In this document: in pieces, positions 27,324-35,729 of the stretch
Numbering within the stretch: the stretch's first letter is position 1
How the letters are laid out: the number at the start of each line of letters is the position of its first letter
Assembly: GCF_900109995.1 (NCBI RefSeq)
Contig: NZ_FOCB01000006.1
Span: forward strand, 62,001-126,000
DNA length: 64,000 nt
Reading direction: 5' to 3'
DNA from: Pseudomonas sp. ok272
Lineage (GTDB): Bacteria > Pseudomonadota > Gammaproteobacteria > Pseudomonadales > Pseudomonadaceae
Notes under the pieces: model-generated
Told to the model about the DNA's origin: nothing
The model's input: only the letters and a program-made list of their open reading frames with translations
Databases searched by the model: none
Position numbers and translations under genes: made by a program

Positions 27324-28538
27324 TTGCGCGAAATCGTCCTGATTAACATCACGGGAGTCGACCGACCTGGTCTGACGGCGGCCATTACCGGTGTCTTGGC
27401 CCAGGGTGGCGTGACCATTCTCGACATCGGCCAGGCCGTGATCCACGACACGTTGTCGTTCGGCATTCTGGTCGAGATCCCCGACACCGAGCAGGGTTCT
27501 TCGGTGCTCAAGGACATCCTGTTCAAGGCTTACGAGCTGGACCAGCAGGTGCGTTTCACGCCGGTGTCCGAGGCGGACTACCAGCACTGGGTCGGTGCAC
27601 AGGGCAAGAAACGCCACATCGTCACCTTGCTGACGCGCAAGGTGACGGCCGAGCAGTTGCAGCGCGTGAGTTCGATCACCGCCAAGTACGGCTTGAACAT
27701 CGACCATATCGACCGTCTGTCGGGTCGCATGCCGTTGGACACGCCGGCCGACCAGGGCAAGGGTTGCATCGAGTTTTCCGTGCGCGGCGAAGCGGCCGAT
27801 CCGCAGGCCCTGCGCGCCGAGTTCCTCAGCGTGGCCCAGGAGCTGAACGTCGATATCGCGTTCCAGGAAGACTCGCTGTTCCGGCGCAACCGTCGCCTGG
27901 CGGTGTTCGACATGGACTCGACGCTGATCGAGGCCGAAGTCATCGATGAGTTGGCCAAGGCCGCCGGCGTGGGTGACCAGGTGTCGCAGATCACCGAGCG
28001 GGCGATGGCCGGCGAGCTGGATTTCCGTGCCAGCTTCAAGGAACGCCTGGCGTTGCTGCAAGGCCTGGACGTCAGCGTGCTGGACTCGATCGGCGCGTCC
28101 CTGCGCCTGACCGAAGGCGCCGAGACGTTGTTCGCCGAACTCAAGCGCCTGGGCTACAAGACCGCGATCCTGTCCGGTGGCTTCACTTACTTTGCCAAGC
28201 AGCTGCAAGCCAAGCTGGGGATTGACTACGTGTTCGCCAACGAGCTGGAAGTGGTGGATGGCAAGGTCACGGGTGTGGCGGTCGAGCCGATTGTCGACGC
28301 CCAACGCAAGGCTGATCTGCTGCGTGAACTGGCGCACAAGGAAGGTTTGCGCCTGGAGCAGACCATTGCGGTCGGCGATGGCGCCAATGACTTGCCGATG
28401 CTGGCGATTGCCGGCCTGGGCGTGGCGTTCCGCGCCAAGCCACTGGTCAAGCAGTCGGCCAAGCAGGCGATTTCCACCCTGGGGCTCGATGGCGTGTTGT
28501 ACCTGTTGGGGTTCAGGGACCGCGACGGGCAGCTTTGA
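27324..28538 (+). CDS. serB: Phosphoserine phosphatase SerB
   Basis: A 404-residue enzyme for the last step of serine synthesis (phosphoserine to serine). Two N-terminal ACT domains (first one EIVLINITGVDRPGLTAAIT) are followed by the HAD phosphatase domain: motif I VFDMDSTLIE, motif II ILSGGF, motif III GDGANDLPML. The start is probably TTG at 27324 (L/MREIVLINI), preceded by GGGGG; a TTG at 27309 adds only five residues. Length agrees with other Pseudomonas SerB proteins carrying two ACT domains. Confidence 0.95.
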   Translation: MREIVLINITGVDRPGLTAAITGVLAQGGVTILDIGQAVIHDTLSFGILVEIPDTEQGSSVLKDILFKAYELDQQVRFTPVSEADYQHWVGAQGKKRHIVTLLTRKVTAEQLQRVSSITAKYGLNIDHIDRLSGRMPLDTPADQGKGCIEFSVRGEAADPQALRAEFLSVAQELNVDIAFQEDSLFRRNRRLAVFDMDSTLIEAEVIDELAKAAGVGDQVSQITERAMAGELDFRASFKERLALLQGLDVSVLDSIGASLRLTEGAETLFAELKRLGYKTAILSGGFTYFAKQLQAKLGIDYVFANELEVVDGKVTGVAVEPIVDAQRKADLLRELAHKEGLRLEQTIAVGDGANDLPMLAIAGLGVAFRAKPLVKQSAKQAISTLGLDGVLYLLGFRDRDGQL

Positions 28539-28554
28539 AACACCCATGACGACC

Positions 28555-28644
28555 GTGGGAGCGGGCTTGCTCGCGAAGGCGCCAGTACCGTCAACATTGA
28601 TGTTGAATGTTCCGGCCTCTTCGCGAGCAAGCCCGCTCCCACAG
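28555..28644. repeat. REPIN (class 1 REP pair)
   Basis: GTGGGAGCGGGCTTGCTCGC and its complement enclose the palindromic centre CAACATTGATGTTG. It is a regular REPIN between the converging serB and psd genes. Confidence 0.85.
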
Positions 28645-28660
28645 GGGGGCTGCGTAAGCT

Positions 28661-29521
28661 TTAGGCCTTTGGCGCGCCCAGGCCCTGGCCCATCACCACG
28701 GGCGAACCTGCCGCCAGGTCTTGGGCCCACTGCACTTGATCCGGGCCAAACAGCACGATGGCGGTCGAGCCCAGTTTGAAGCGACCCAGTTCGGCACCTT
28801 TTTCCAGGTGGATCGGCGCACGGGCGGCTTCGTCGTAGCGCCAGGTTTTCAGCTCGCGCTTGGGCGGTGTTACCAGCCCGGCCCACACGGTCTCGATCGA
28901 GGCCACGATCATCGCGCCCACCAGCACCACGGCCATTGGCCCGCGTTCGGTGTCGAAGATGCACGCGACGCGCTCGTTGCGGGCGAACAGCTCGGGCACG
29001 TTTTCAGCGGTGGTCTGGTTGACCGAGAAGATCCGGCCCGGGATGTAGACCATTTCGCGCAGGGTGCCGGCCAGCGGCATGTGCACGCGGTGGTAGTCCT
29101 TGGGCGACAGGTAGATGGTGGCGAAATCACCGCCCATGAACGGCGCGGCATTGGCCGTATCGCCGCCCAGCAGTTCCAGCACGCTGAAGCTGTGGCCCTT
29201 GGCCTGGAACACGCGACCGTGTTCGATCGGGCCGAGTTGGCTGACCGCACCGTCGGCGGGGCTGAGGATCACGCCCGGCGTCGGGTCCAGTGGCCGCGCG
29301 CCGTCTTTGAGGGCGCGGGTGAAGAAGGCGTTGAAGTGCTCGTAGGCTGTCAGGTCTTCGACCAGCGCCTGGGACATGTCCACCTGATAGCGCTTGGCGA
29401 ACCAGGCGGTGAAGGCATTCTTGAACCAGCGCACACGGCATTCGGCAATGCAGCCGGCCAGGCGTGACAGCAGGTGGTGGGGCAGCAGGTACTGACTGAG
29501 GATAAACAAACGCTTTTTCAT
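28661..29521 (-). CDS. psd: Phosphatidylserine decarboxylase
   Basis: A 286-residue inner-membrane enzyme that makes phosphatidylethanolamine. The autocleavage site LGST (in [11 protein letters not shown]), which gives the pyruvoyl group, lies near the C-terminus. [16 protein letters not shown] with its conserved His and [11 protein letters not shown] are also typical. Length is that of the E. coli class. It is 19 bases downstream of rhdA, likely in one transcript. Confidence 0.96.
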   Translation of the reverse strand: MKKRLFILSQYLLPHHLLSRLAGCIAECRVRWFKNAFTAWFAKRYQVDMSQALVEDLTAYEHFNAFFTRALKDGARPLDPTPGVILSPADGAVSQLGPIEHGRVFQAKGHSFSVLELLGGDTANAAPFMGGDFATIYLSPKDYHRVHMPLAGTLREMVYIPGRIFSVNQTTAENVPELFARNERVACIFDTERGPMAVVLVGAMIVASIETVWAGLVTPPKRELKTWRYDEAARAPIHLEKGAELGRFKLGSTAIVLFGPDQVQWAQDLAAGSPVVMGQGLGAPKA

Positions 29522-29540
29522 TAACGGTCCTTAAAAAAAC

Positions 29541-30356
29541 TTAGTGCTCGACAGGCGTGTCGGGATGGTTGCCCCATTCGCCCCAGGAGCCGGCGTAGCC
29601 TTTGACACGCGGATAACCGAGGGCCTTGGCCACCAGATAAGTAAAGCCAGAGCGGTGGTGGGTCTGGCAGTGGGTGATGATTTCTTTGTCTTTAGTGATG
29701 CCCAGTTGTTCGAGGATCTGTGGCATGTCCGTGCGGATCCGCAGTTGACGTGCCGGGTCCATGCCGGCGGTCCACTCGAAATTGATGGCGCCGGGGATAT
29801 GCCCGCCCTTGGCTGCCAGCACCTTCTCGCCGGAGTACTCCAGCGGCCCGCGTGCATCCCAGATCGCCAGGTCGGCGGCGCCGAGACGGCTTTGCAGGTA
29901 TTCGCGGGTGGCGGTGGGCTCGCCGTGCAGGGTCAGCGCCAGCGGGCCACCGACGGCGGCCGGGGCCTGTGTCGACAGCGCCAGGCCTTGAGCCATCCAG
30001 GCCAGCAGGCCACCGTCGAGGTAGTGATAGTTTTTATGCCCGATCACGTCCAGCAGCCAGATGAAGCGCCCGGCCCAACCGCCGCCTTCGTCGTCGTACA
30101 CCACGTAGACCGCATCCGGGTGGTGCCCCAGTTCGCCGAACAGGGCTTCGAGCGCGGTCTGCGACGGCAGCAAGCCGGGTGCCGGAGGCTGGCCCAGTTG
30201 AGTCCGCTTGGGGTCGACAAAGCGCGCGCCGGGGATGTGCCCTTCGCCATAGCGGGCGCTGCTGGTCAGGTCCACCAGGATCAGGTCGCGGGCGTCGAGG
30301 CGGGCGAGCAGGTCGCCGGGCTCGATCACCAGCGCCAAGCCAGAGAAGTCAGGCAT
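29541..30356 (-). CDS. rhdA: Thiosulfate sulfurtransferase (rhodanese) RhdA
   Basis: A 271-residue two-domain rhodanese. The C-terminal domain has the active loop HCQTHHRSG with the catalytic Cys, the form known from Azotobacter RhdA rather than the CRKGV-type loop. It moves sulfane sulfur from thiosulfate to an acceptor such as cyanide. The start MPDFSGLALVIEPG (30356) gives the usual length. It forms an operon with psd and borders the exopolysaccharide locus, whose 3' hairpin lies 92 bases upstream of its start codon. Confidence 0.95.
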   Translation of the reverse strand: MPDFSGLALVIEPGDLLARLDARDLILVDLTSSARYGEGHIPGARFVDPKRTQLGQPPAPGLLPSQTALEALFGELGHHPDAVYVVYDDEGGGWAGRFIWLLDVIGHKNYHYLDGGLLAWMAQGLALSTQAPAAVGGPLALTLHGEPTATREYLQSRLGAADLAIWDARGPLEYSGEKVLAAKGGHIPGAINFEWTAGMDPARQLRIRTDMPQILEQLGITKDKEIITHCQTHHRSGFTYLVAKALGYPRVKGYAGSWGEWGNHPDTPVEH

Positions 30357-30448
30357 GTGAGGTCTCCAGAGCACAAAGGGAGACGATTGTAGCGCAAGCA
30401 CTTACAGACGGCTTGTGATCAATGCACGGATGGGCGCGCAGAAGGGAC

Positions 30449-30474
30449 GGTCGGGCCCACCCGTGGGCCCGACC
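30449..30474 (-). terminator. Strong hairpin at the end of the exopolysaccharide operon
   Basis: GGTCGGGCCCAC and GTGGGCCCGACC form a perfect 12-bp stem with a 2-base centre. It begins 7 bases after the last stop codon of the operon. There is no U-tract, so it may act by blocking 3' decay. Confidence 0.6.
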
Positions 30475-30481
30475 TGTGGCG

Positions 30482-31999
30482 TCATCCCAGGTTGGGCACC
30501 TTGGCGATCACGGGCAAGCCCAGGTAGCGGTTGACGTCCGAATCGGACTTGAGGCTGTCGTCGAAGAACTCGACCACGAACGCCAGGCCGATCCCGCCGA
30601 GCAGGCCACCGACCAGCACGCCAATCAACACCATCCACAGTTTCGGGCTGACCGGTTTGGTGTTGACGGTCGCCCAGCTCACCACCGAGACGTTGCCGAT
30701 CTGCGAGCTGGCTTGCTCGTTGAGGAAGCGGGTTTCCTCAAGCTTTTCCAGGTACAGCTTGCGGCTGTCGCGCAGCACGCCGAGTTTCTGCTCCAGCTCT
30801 TTGAACTGGGCCTCGACAGTGTTGATTTCGTTGAGGCGGGCGATGTCCGCGGCTTCTTGTTCCTTGAGGGTGGTCAAGGCCTGGCGGTAACCGGCGAGGG
30901 CCGACTCGTTTTTCATCAAGTCGTCGCGCACCCGGGCGTTGAGCGGGTTGATCCCGCGCCGCGAGTTGGTGTCGCGCTGGCCGCGCTGTTCGGCGATGCC
31001 GCGCTCGACCACCTGGATCTGCTCACGCAGTGAGGCGACCTTCGGGTCGGTGGGCGACAGCCGGGCGATGGTGTCGGCCTCCTGGCGCTTGAGGTCGGTC
31101 AGTTGCTTGTTCATCTCGCTCAGGGCGTAGCTGTTGGAGCCCTGCTGACCGTCGAGTTCGGTCACCTGCGGCAAGCCGGTCAACTGCTTGCGCAGTACGT
31201 CGATCTGCCGTTCGGTCTGGCCGACCATCAAGGCCGTGGTGTCGATGTTCTTGCGCGCGTCCTTGAGCTTCTCGATCTGCATGCTGCGTTGCAGGTCGAC
31301 ATCCATGATCTGGCGATCGTTGCGAAAGTGCTCCAGGTCGCGTTCGATGCCCTTGATCTGGCTGTCAAGCTCCTCCAGTTGGGCGGAAATGAAGCCGGTC
31401 TGTTCGCGCTGGTACACCCGGACCCGTTCGGTGAGGTAGTGCTTGACCAGTTCGTTGACCCCCAAGGCCGCGGCCTGCGGCGATTTGCTCTTGAGGGTGA
31501 CCTCGATGATGTTGGAGCTTTTGACCGGCTCGGCGCTCAAGTCATCCTGCAGGCGCAGGATGGCTTTGGTGCGAATGTCGCGCACCCCCGATTGCGGGAA
31601 GAAGAAGCGCTCGATACCGGCGTAGGCACTCGTCGCCATCTGCAACCAACCCTTGGGCGTGTACCACGGGTGGTCGACGTCGATGCCGGGAAACAGCACT
31701 TGCGGCGTCAGCTTGTCGACCACCTGTTCGGACAGGCCTTCGCTGGTGATGATCTCGGCTTCGGAGTGCAACTGTTCTTCGCGCACCACCGACATCATTG
31801 GCGTACGGAACTGGCTGCTGCTCAGCACCGGCATGTAGATGTCTTCCTGGCCCAGGCGCACCAGCAACCGGGCGGTGGCGTCGTAGGTCGCCGGGTACAG
31901 CTTGAGCCCGGCAAAGCCGCCGATCAGGACCGCGAGGAAGAAGCTGATCGCTACGTTACGTCGCTTGAAGAGAATGTTAAGAATGTCGCGGATAGTCAT
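30482..31999 (-). CDS. Wzc/GumC-like polysaccharide chain-length protein
   Basis: A 505-residue inner-membrane polysaccharide co-polymerase. The N-terminal Wzz domain is next to the first helix (VAISFFLAVLIGGFAGLKLY), a long periplasmic coiled-coil region follows (about 190-430), and the second helix is near the C-terminus (WMVLIGVLVGGLLGGIGLAF). There is no kinase domain or Tyr cluster; a separate kinase-like protein is encoded at 33963. GAGGGG spacing favours the ATG at 31999 over the one at 32005. It is the last gene of the exopolysaccharide operon and should set chain length together with the export lipoprotein. Confidence 0.9.
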   Translation of the reverse strand: MTIRDILNILFKRRNVAISFFLAVLIGGFAGLKLYPATYDATARLLVRLGQEDIYMPVLSSSQFRTPMMSVVREEQLHSEAEIITSEGLSEQVVDKLTPQVLFPGIDVDHPWYTPKGWLQMATSAYAGIERFFFPQSGVRDIRTKAILRLQDDLSAEPVKSSNIIEVTLKSKSPQAAALGVNELVKHYLTERVRVYQREQTGFISAQLEELDSQIKGIERDLEHFRNDRQIMDVDLQRSMQIEKLKDARKNIDTTALMVGQTERQIDVLRKQLTGLPQVTELDGQQGSNSYALSEMNKQLTDLKRQEADTIARLSPTDPKVASLREQIQVVERGIAEQRGQRDTNSRRGINPLNARVRDDLMKNESALAGYRQALTTLKEQEAADIARLNEINTVEAQFKELEQKLGVLRDSRKLYLEKLEETRFLNEQASSQIGNVSVVSWATVNTKPVSPKLWMVLIGVLVGGLLGGIGLAFVVEFFDDSLKSDSDVNRYLGLPVIAKVPNLG

Positions 32000-32011
32000 G
32001 GTCATCCCCTC

Positions 32012-33154
32012 TTATTGGGCGTATTGGCGATACACGGCAGCGGCAGGCCGCTCGGTACCGTCTGCGCGAATCAGGCCGAAGTTACCCAGGCCGTCGGGGG
32101 ACTCGTAGTCCTCCAGTGAAAACCAGTAGACCCGCTCGACATCGGCCGCCAGGTCGCCGCGCAGGCCCTTGCCGAAACGCTGGCCGCTCAGGTGCTGGTT
32201 GATGTAGTCCAGCGTGGCCTGGGTCTTGGCGCTCTGTTGCTCCTCGGTCACGCCCAGGGGCGGCGCGGCGACCACGTAGCCCAGCTCGGTGACCCAGATC
32301 GGCTTGCTGGCCTGCTTGAGGGTCATGAACAGTTGCAGGTTGAAGAGCTTGCCCAGGTAGGTGTTGTTTTCCTTGCTGCCGACAAAACCCATGGCGGCCA
32401 GGCTGCTCTCGTCGGCGTCCATGTCCTGGGGCGCGTTGATGCCGGTCGCGTTCTTGTTGAACAGGTAAGGGTGCACCGCGAGGATGTCGAAGTAGTTGCC
32501 GTAGGACGCATCCACGTCCCAGAGCATCCACAGGTAGGTGATGTCATTGCGCGAGATCCCGGCGTGCACCAGCTTGATGCGCGAACGCTGCTCGGCCACG
32601 GCGTTGCTGACGGCCTTCATCAGTTTGACGAAGTCCTTGGCATTGGGGGATGGGCCCCAGAATTGCGGGGTGTTGGGCTCGTTCCAAATTTGCCAGTAGG
32701 TGATCCCCGCTGGGGTGCCAGGGCCGTAGCGCTCGATGCAGGCCTTCACGAAGGCGGCAAAGTTGTCGTAGGCGTCGCTGGAGGGCGCCAGCTCGAAGGT
32801 GCCGCTGGACTTGAACGCCAGCAACGGCAGTGCCCAGTCCGGTGCGTAATGGACGATGGGCAGCAACTCGATACCCTGGTCGGCGGCGGCCTTGACCAGG
32901 GTGTCCATGGGCGCCCAGTCGTAGACGCCTTTCTTGCCTTCGACCAGGCGCCATTCCCAGTCGATGCGCACCTGCGTGACGCCCAGCGAACGCGCCTTGG
33001 CAAAGCGCGCCAGCAGTTCGTCGTAGCCGCCACCGCCCCATTTGGCATTGATGCCGTAGGTCATCCCGGCCTGGGCCAGGGGCACCAGCAAGCAGGCGAG
33101 CAACCCCAGGAGCAGGCTGCTCCAGCGCCTGCGGCGCGGATTAGAAGGAGCCAT
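32012..33154 (-). CDS. Exported clan GH-A glycoside hydrolase (PslG-like)
   Basis: A 380-residue secreted glycosidase. A signal peptide with an Arg-rich front (PRRRRWSSLLLGLLACLLVP, cleavage near AQA-G) precedes a TIM-barrel domain. The likely acid/base is Glu159 in YWQIWNEPN and the nucleophile Glu290 in KPIWVTELGY, the spacing of clan A families such as GH39 or GH5. In the psl system the similar PslG cuts or edits the polymer in the periplasm. It overlaps the export lipoprotein gene by 14 bases and lies 12 bases before the chain-length gene, so it is an integral part of the pathway. Confidence 0.88.
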   Translation of the reverse strand: MAPSNPRRRRWSSLLLGLLACLLVPLAQAGMTYGINAKWGGGGYDELLARFAKARSLGVTQVRIDWEWRLVEGKKGVYDWAPMDTLVKAAADQGIELLPIVHYAPDWALPLLAFKSSGTFELAPSSDAYDNFAAFVKACIERYGPGTPAGITYWQIWNEPNTPQFWGPSPNAKDFVKLMKAVSNAVAEQRSRIKLVHAGISRNDITYLWMLWDVDASYGNYFDILAVHPYLFNKNATGINAPQDMDADESSLAAMGFVGSKENNTYLGKLFNLQLFMTLKQASKPIWVTELGYVVAAPPLGVTEEQQSAKTQATLDYINQHLSGQRFGKGLRGDLAADVERVYWFSLEDYESPDGLGNFGLIRADGTERPAAAVYRQYAQ

Positions 33155-33917
33155 CCGAGCTATCCCCGCTGTTGTAGTTGCGGTTGACCGAGAAGCCGAA
33201 GTTGATCCCTTTGAACAGCAGCAGGTCGGTGATGTATTGCTGGACCCAGAGGTTGGCGTTGGCAATCGGCGAGCGCGGGACGTAGATCACGTCGTACGGG
33301 CTCAGGGCCACGGCCATGTCGTTCTTGCCCAGTTCGATGGCCTTGTCGCTCAAGTCCAGGTGATAGCTCTTGGGCTCGCCGTTGGGCGACTTGCGGATCA
33401 GCACCACGGAGTCGGGGTGCGCGGTGTAGCGCAAGCCGCCGGCGCGGTAGATGGCCTGCATGACCGTGATGCCGCCATCCATGGGGATGACCTGGGGCTT
33501 GGCCACTTCGCCGCCGATGTAGACGCGAAAGCCCTTGAAGGACTTGACCATCACCGACACGCTCGGATCGCTGACCTTGCCGGTGTAGCGCTCGCTGATG
33601 ACCCGGCGCAGCTCATTGGGCGTCAGCCCCGCGGCCTTGATGTCGTCGACCCGTTGCATGCTGATGTAGCCATCGGGACGCACGGGGGTCGATTCGTCGT
33701 AATCCTTGGCGGTGTAGAACTTGATGTCCAGGTCATCACCGGGACGGATGCGGTACTGCAGGCCCGGCACGACCCCATCCTCACCGAGCAAGGGCAGGCC
33801 TTCGGCCCCCGGCATCTGCTCGGTCTTGATCGTTGTGCAGCCACCCAGCAGGCCCCCCACCAGTACCGCTGACACCAGAAACTTCGCGCTCGCCCCAAAC
33901 CAGTCCTTGATCGCCAT
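33141..33917 (-). CDS. Wza-like polysaccharide export lipoprotein
   Basis: A 258-residue outer-membrane export protein. The lipobox is LLGGC with Cys27 as the lipid site. The Poly_export domain (YRIRPGDDLDIKFYTAKDYD) and one SLBB-like domain (RVYIGGEVAKPQVIPMDGGI) follow. It is much shorter than E. coli Wza, lacking the C-terminal barrel region, so the pore may differ. The ATG at 33917 has a GGGGATAAG Shine-Dalgarno sequence. Confidence 0.9.
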   Translation of the reverse strand: MAIKDWFGASAKFLVSAVLVGGLLGGCTTIKTEQMPGAEGLPLLGEDGVVPGLQYRIRPGDDLDIKFYTAKDYDESTPVRPDGYISMQRVDDIKAAGLTPNELRRVISERYTGKVSDPSVSVMVKSFKGFRVYIGGEVAKPQVIPMDGGITVMQAIYRAGGLRYTAHPDSVVLIRKSPNGEPKSYHLDLSDKAIELGKNDMAVALSPYDVIYVPRSPIANANLWVQQYITDLLLFKGINFGFSVNRNYNSGDSSDGSF

Positions 33918-33962
33918 GTTTTTTCTTATCCCCAAAATGAAGTTCTTTTCCCATCGCCCGGC

Positions 33963-34583
33963 TTACAACCAGCGATACAACCACTCGGGAATAAAGTTAA
34001 GTGTGCGATTGAGCACCACGCCCAGCACATTGCCGCCGCTGTCCTGCAGGCGGTCGCAGACGTACTTGGCGGCATGGCGCCGGCTTTTATTGGCTTGTGC
34101 GACCAGCACAATCGAATCCATGTGGCGCGCAGCGACAATCGACACCGGCGCGAAGGTCGGTGACGGCATGTCCCAGAGCACCAGGTCAAAGTGCTCGCGC
34201 AGGCGCTGGGCCAGTGCCGCCGGCGATTCACCGCCATGGCCCAGCAGCTTCAGGCAACTGTTGACCGACAGGCTGATGCGCACCACGGAGTGGTTCGGTA
34301 CCCGCAGGCGCTTCAGATCGCCAGCGAGCATTTCGCGGTCGTCGGCATTGGCACTGACTTCAATCACCAGCACGCTGCCAAAGGCGGCGGCGAGGTGGCT
34401 GGCGGCCTGCTGGGCGACAAAGGTGGTGCCGACCTTGCGCGCCACGCCGATGAACATCAGTTGCGTGAGCGCCTCGTCACTGGCGTCGCGCAGGACCCTG
34501 GCCATGATCTCCTGCATCGGAAATCTCAGCCTTGCCTCGTCTACACCCGAGGAGGGCACGATGGGATGACTGATTGCATTCAT
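33963..34583 (-). CDS. CpsD/BY-kinase-like ATPase with degenerate Walker A
   Basis: A 206-residue protein related to the cytoplasmic kinase half of Wzc (CpsD, MinD/ParA fold). The P-loop position reads GVARKVGTT (residues 46-54) instead of a G-x-GK-[ST] loop, and the usual Walker A' Asp is replaced by Glu75 (VLVIEVSANA). Walker B is kept (LVLWDMPSP, Asp138). The C-terminus lacks the usual Tyr cluster, having one Tyr only (PEWLYRWL). It is probably a non-catalytic regulator of the chain-length protein. It lies between the acyltransferase and export genes. Confidence 0.82.
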   Translation of the reverse strand: MNAISHPIVPSSGVDEARLRFPMQEIMARVLRDASDEALTQLMFIGVARKVGTTFVAQQAASHLAAAFGSVLVIEVSANADDREMLAGDLKRLRVPNHSVVRISLSVNSCLKLLGHGGESPAALAQRLREHFDLVLWDMPSPTFAPVSIVAARHMDSIVLVAQANKSRRHAAKYVCDRLQDSGGNVLGVVLNRTLNFIPEWLYRWL

Positions 34584-34604
34584 GATTGATTTTTCCTTGG
34601 TTGC

Positions 34605-35729
34605 TTATGCAATGGCTCGGGTGATTCGCTTGCCGATCTCGATGACGGGTTTTTCCAGCAACACATGCACGGCATAGCCCACGCCAATCGTCGTCAGGCC
34701 GGCGAGGATCACCACGCCGGCAGCACCGAGGGGCGTGACGCTGACCACGCGGAACAACTTGCCGAAACTGGCGAGTACGAAGGGATGGGTCAGGTAGATC
34801 GCGTAGGAGGCATCGCCGATCAGCACCATCCAGTCGCGGTGCTTGGGCGCATAACCGTTGCTGCGCCGCTGCCATTCCAGGGTCAGCCCGGCCAGCATGA
34901 AGGCGCCATAGGCCAGGCCGAAGCTCAGGACCCGGATCGGCTGTTCACGGTTGAGCAGCCCTGAGTCGGCGAAGATCGACGCCAACAACAGAAACCCACA
35001 GCCGGCCAGGAACGGCGGCCAGACGCCCCAGGCCCGGGCCCGCTCATAGATCTTGAACACGCCGACGCCGATGGTGAATTGAATGATGAACAGGGAAAAC
35101 AGGTGGTAGTCCCAGAAGTCGAACCCGCCGTAGACCCGCAGCGCCCATTTGCCCAGGGCCAGCACCGAGAGTGTCAGCATGAGCCACGGCAGGGCGTTGA
35201 TGGTGCTGAAGCGCAGCACCAGGAACACCAGGGTGTAGAACACGATTTCATGTTCCAGCGTCCAGCCCACGAACAGGATCGGCAGCCCGGACTGCGGCAG
35301 CATCAGCAGGGACTTCACGACGCTGGCCCAGTCGTGACTGCCTGAACCCATGGTCATGTTCGGGTTGTACAGCCACATCAGCACCACCAGCCCGGTAAAG
35401 AGCAGGTACAGGGGCACGATCCGGAACACCCGGCTCAGGACCCAGCGCTTGGGCCGGAAGGTACCGTTCGCCGACACGTAGGTCATGATGAAGCCGCTGA
35501 TCACGAAGAACAGGTCCGGCGCCGAGTAGCCCACGCGCAGGGCGTAGGTGCTGTGGAAGTCGGTCATCACCGGCAGCTTGCGACCGATGTCTTCGACATG
35601 CACCAGCAACACCATCAGCACCGCCAGCCCGCGCAAGCGCTGGACGCTGAGCAGTTCGCCCTGGGCCACGGCCCAGGGCGCAATCGCCTTGCTGTAGAAC
35701 CCGGCAAACTGCCGTAACACGGTACTCAT
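34605..35729 (-). CDS. Acyltransferase family 3 membrane protein
   Basis: A 374-residue integral membrane O-acyltransferase (OafA/WecH type). It has about ten helices, the first motif with VQRLRGLAVLMVLLVHVEDI, including the conserved Arg and His, and the PDLFFVISGFIMTYV segment. The expected role is acetylating (or otherwise acylating) the repeat unit. The start at 35729 overlaps the GT4 gene stop by 4 bases (ATGA). Confidence 0.92.
   Translation of the reverse strand: MSTVLRQFAGFYSKAIAPWAVAQGELLSVQRLRGLAVLMVLLVHVEDIGRKLPVMTDFHSTYALRVGYSAPDLFFVISGFIMTYVSANGTFRPKRWVLSRVFRIVPLYLLFTGLVVLMWLYNPNMTMGSGSHDWASVVKSLLMLPQSGLPILFVGWTLEHEIVFYTLVFLVLRFSTINALPWLMLTLSVLALGKWALRVYGGFDFWDYHLFSLFIIQFTIGVGVFKIYERARAWGVWPPFLAGCGFLLLASIFADSGLLNREQPIRVLSFGLAYGAFMLAGLTLEWQRRSNGYAPKHRDWMVLIGDASYAIYLTHPFVLASFGKLFRVVSVTPLGAAGVVILAGLTTIGVGYAVHVLLEKPVIEIGKRITRAIA

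Noticed and set aside
27186..28964. Minus-strand frame of 592 codons opposite serB
   Set aside because: It runs through the REPIN and the psd gene end in another frame; serB has all its motifs.
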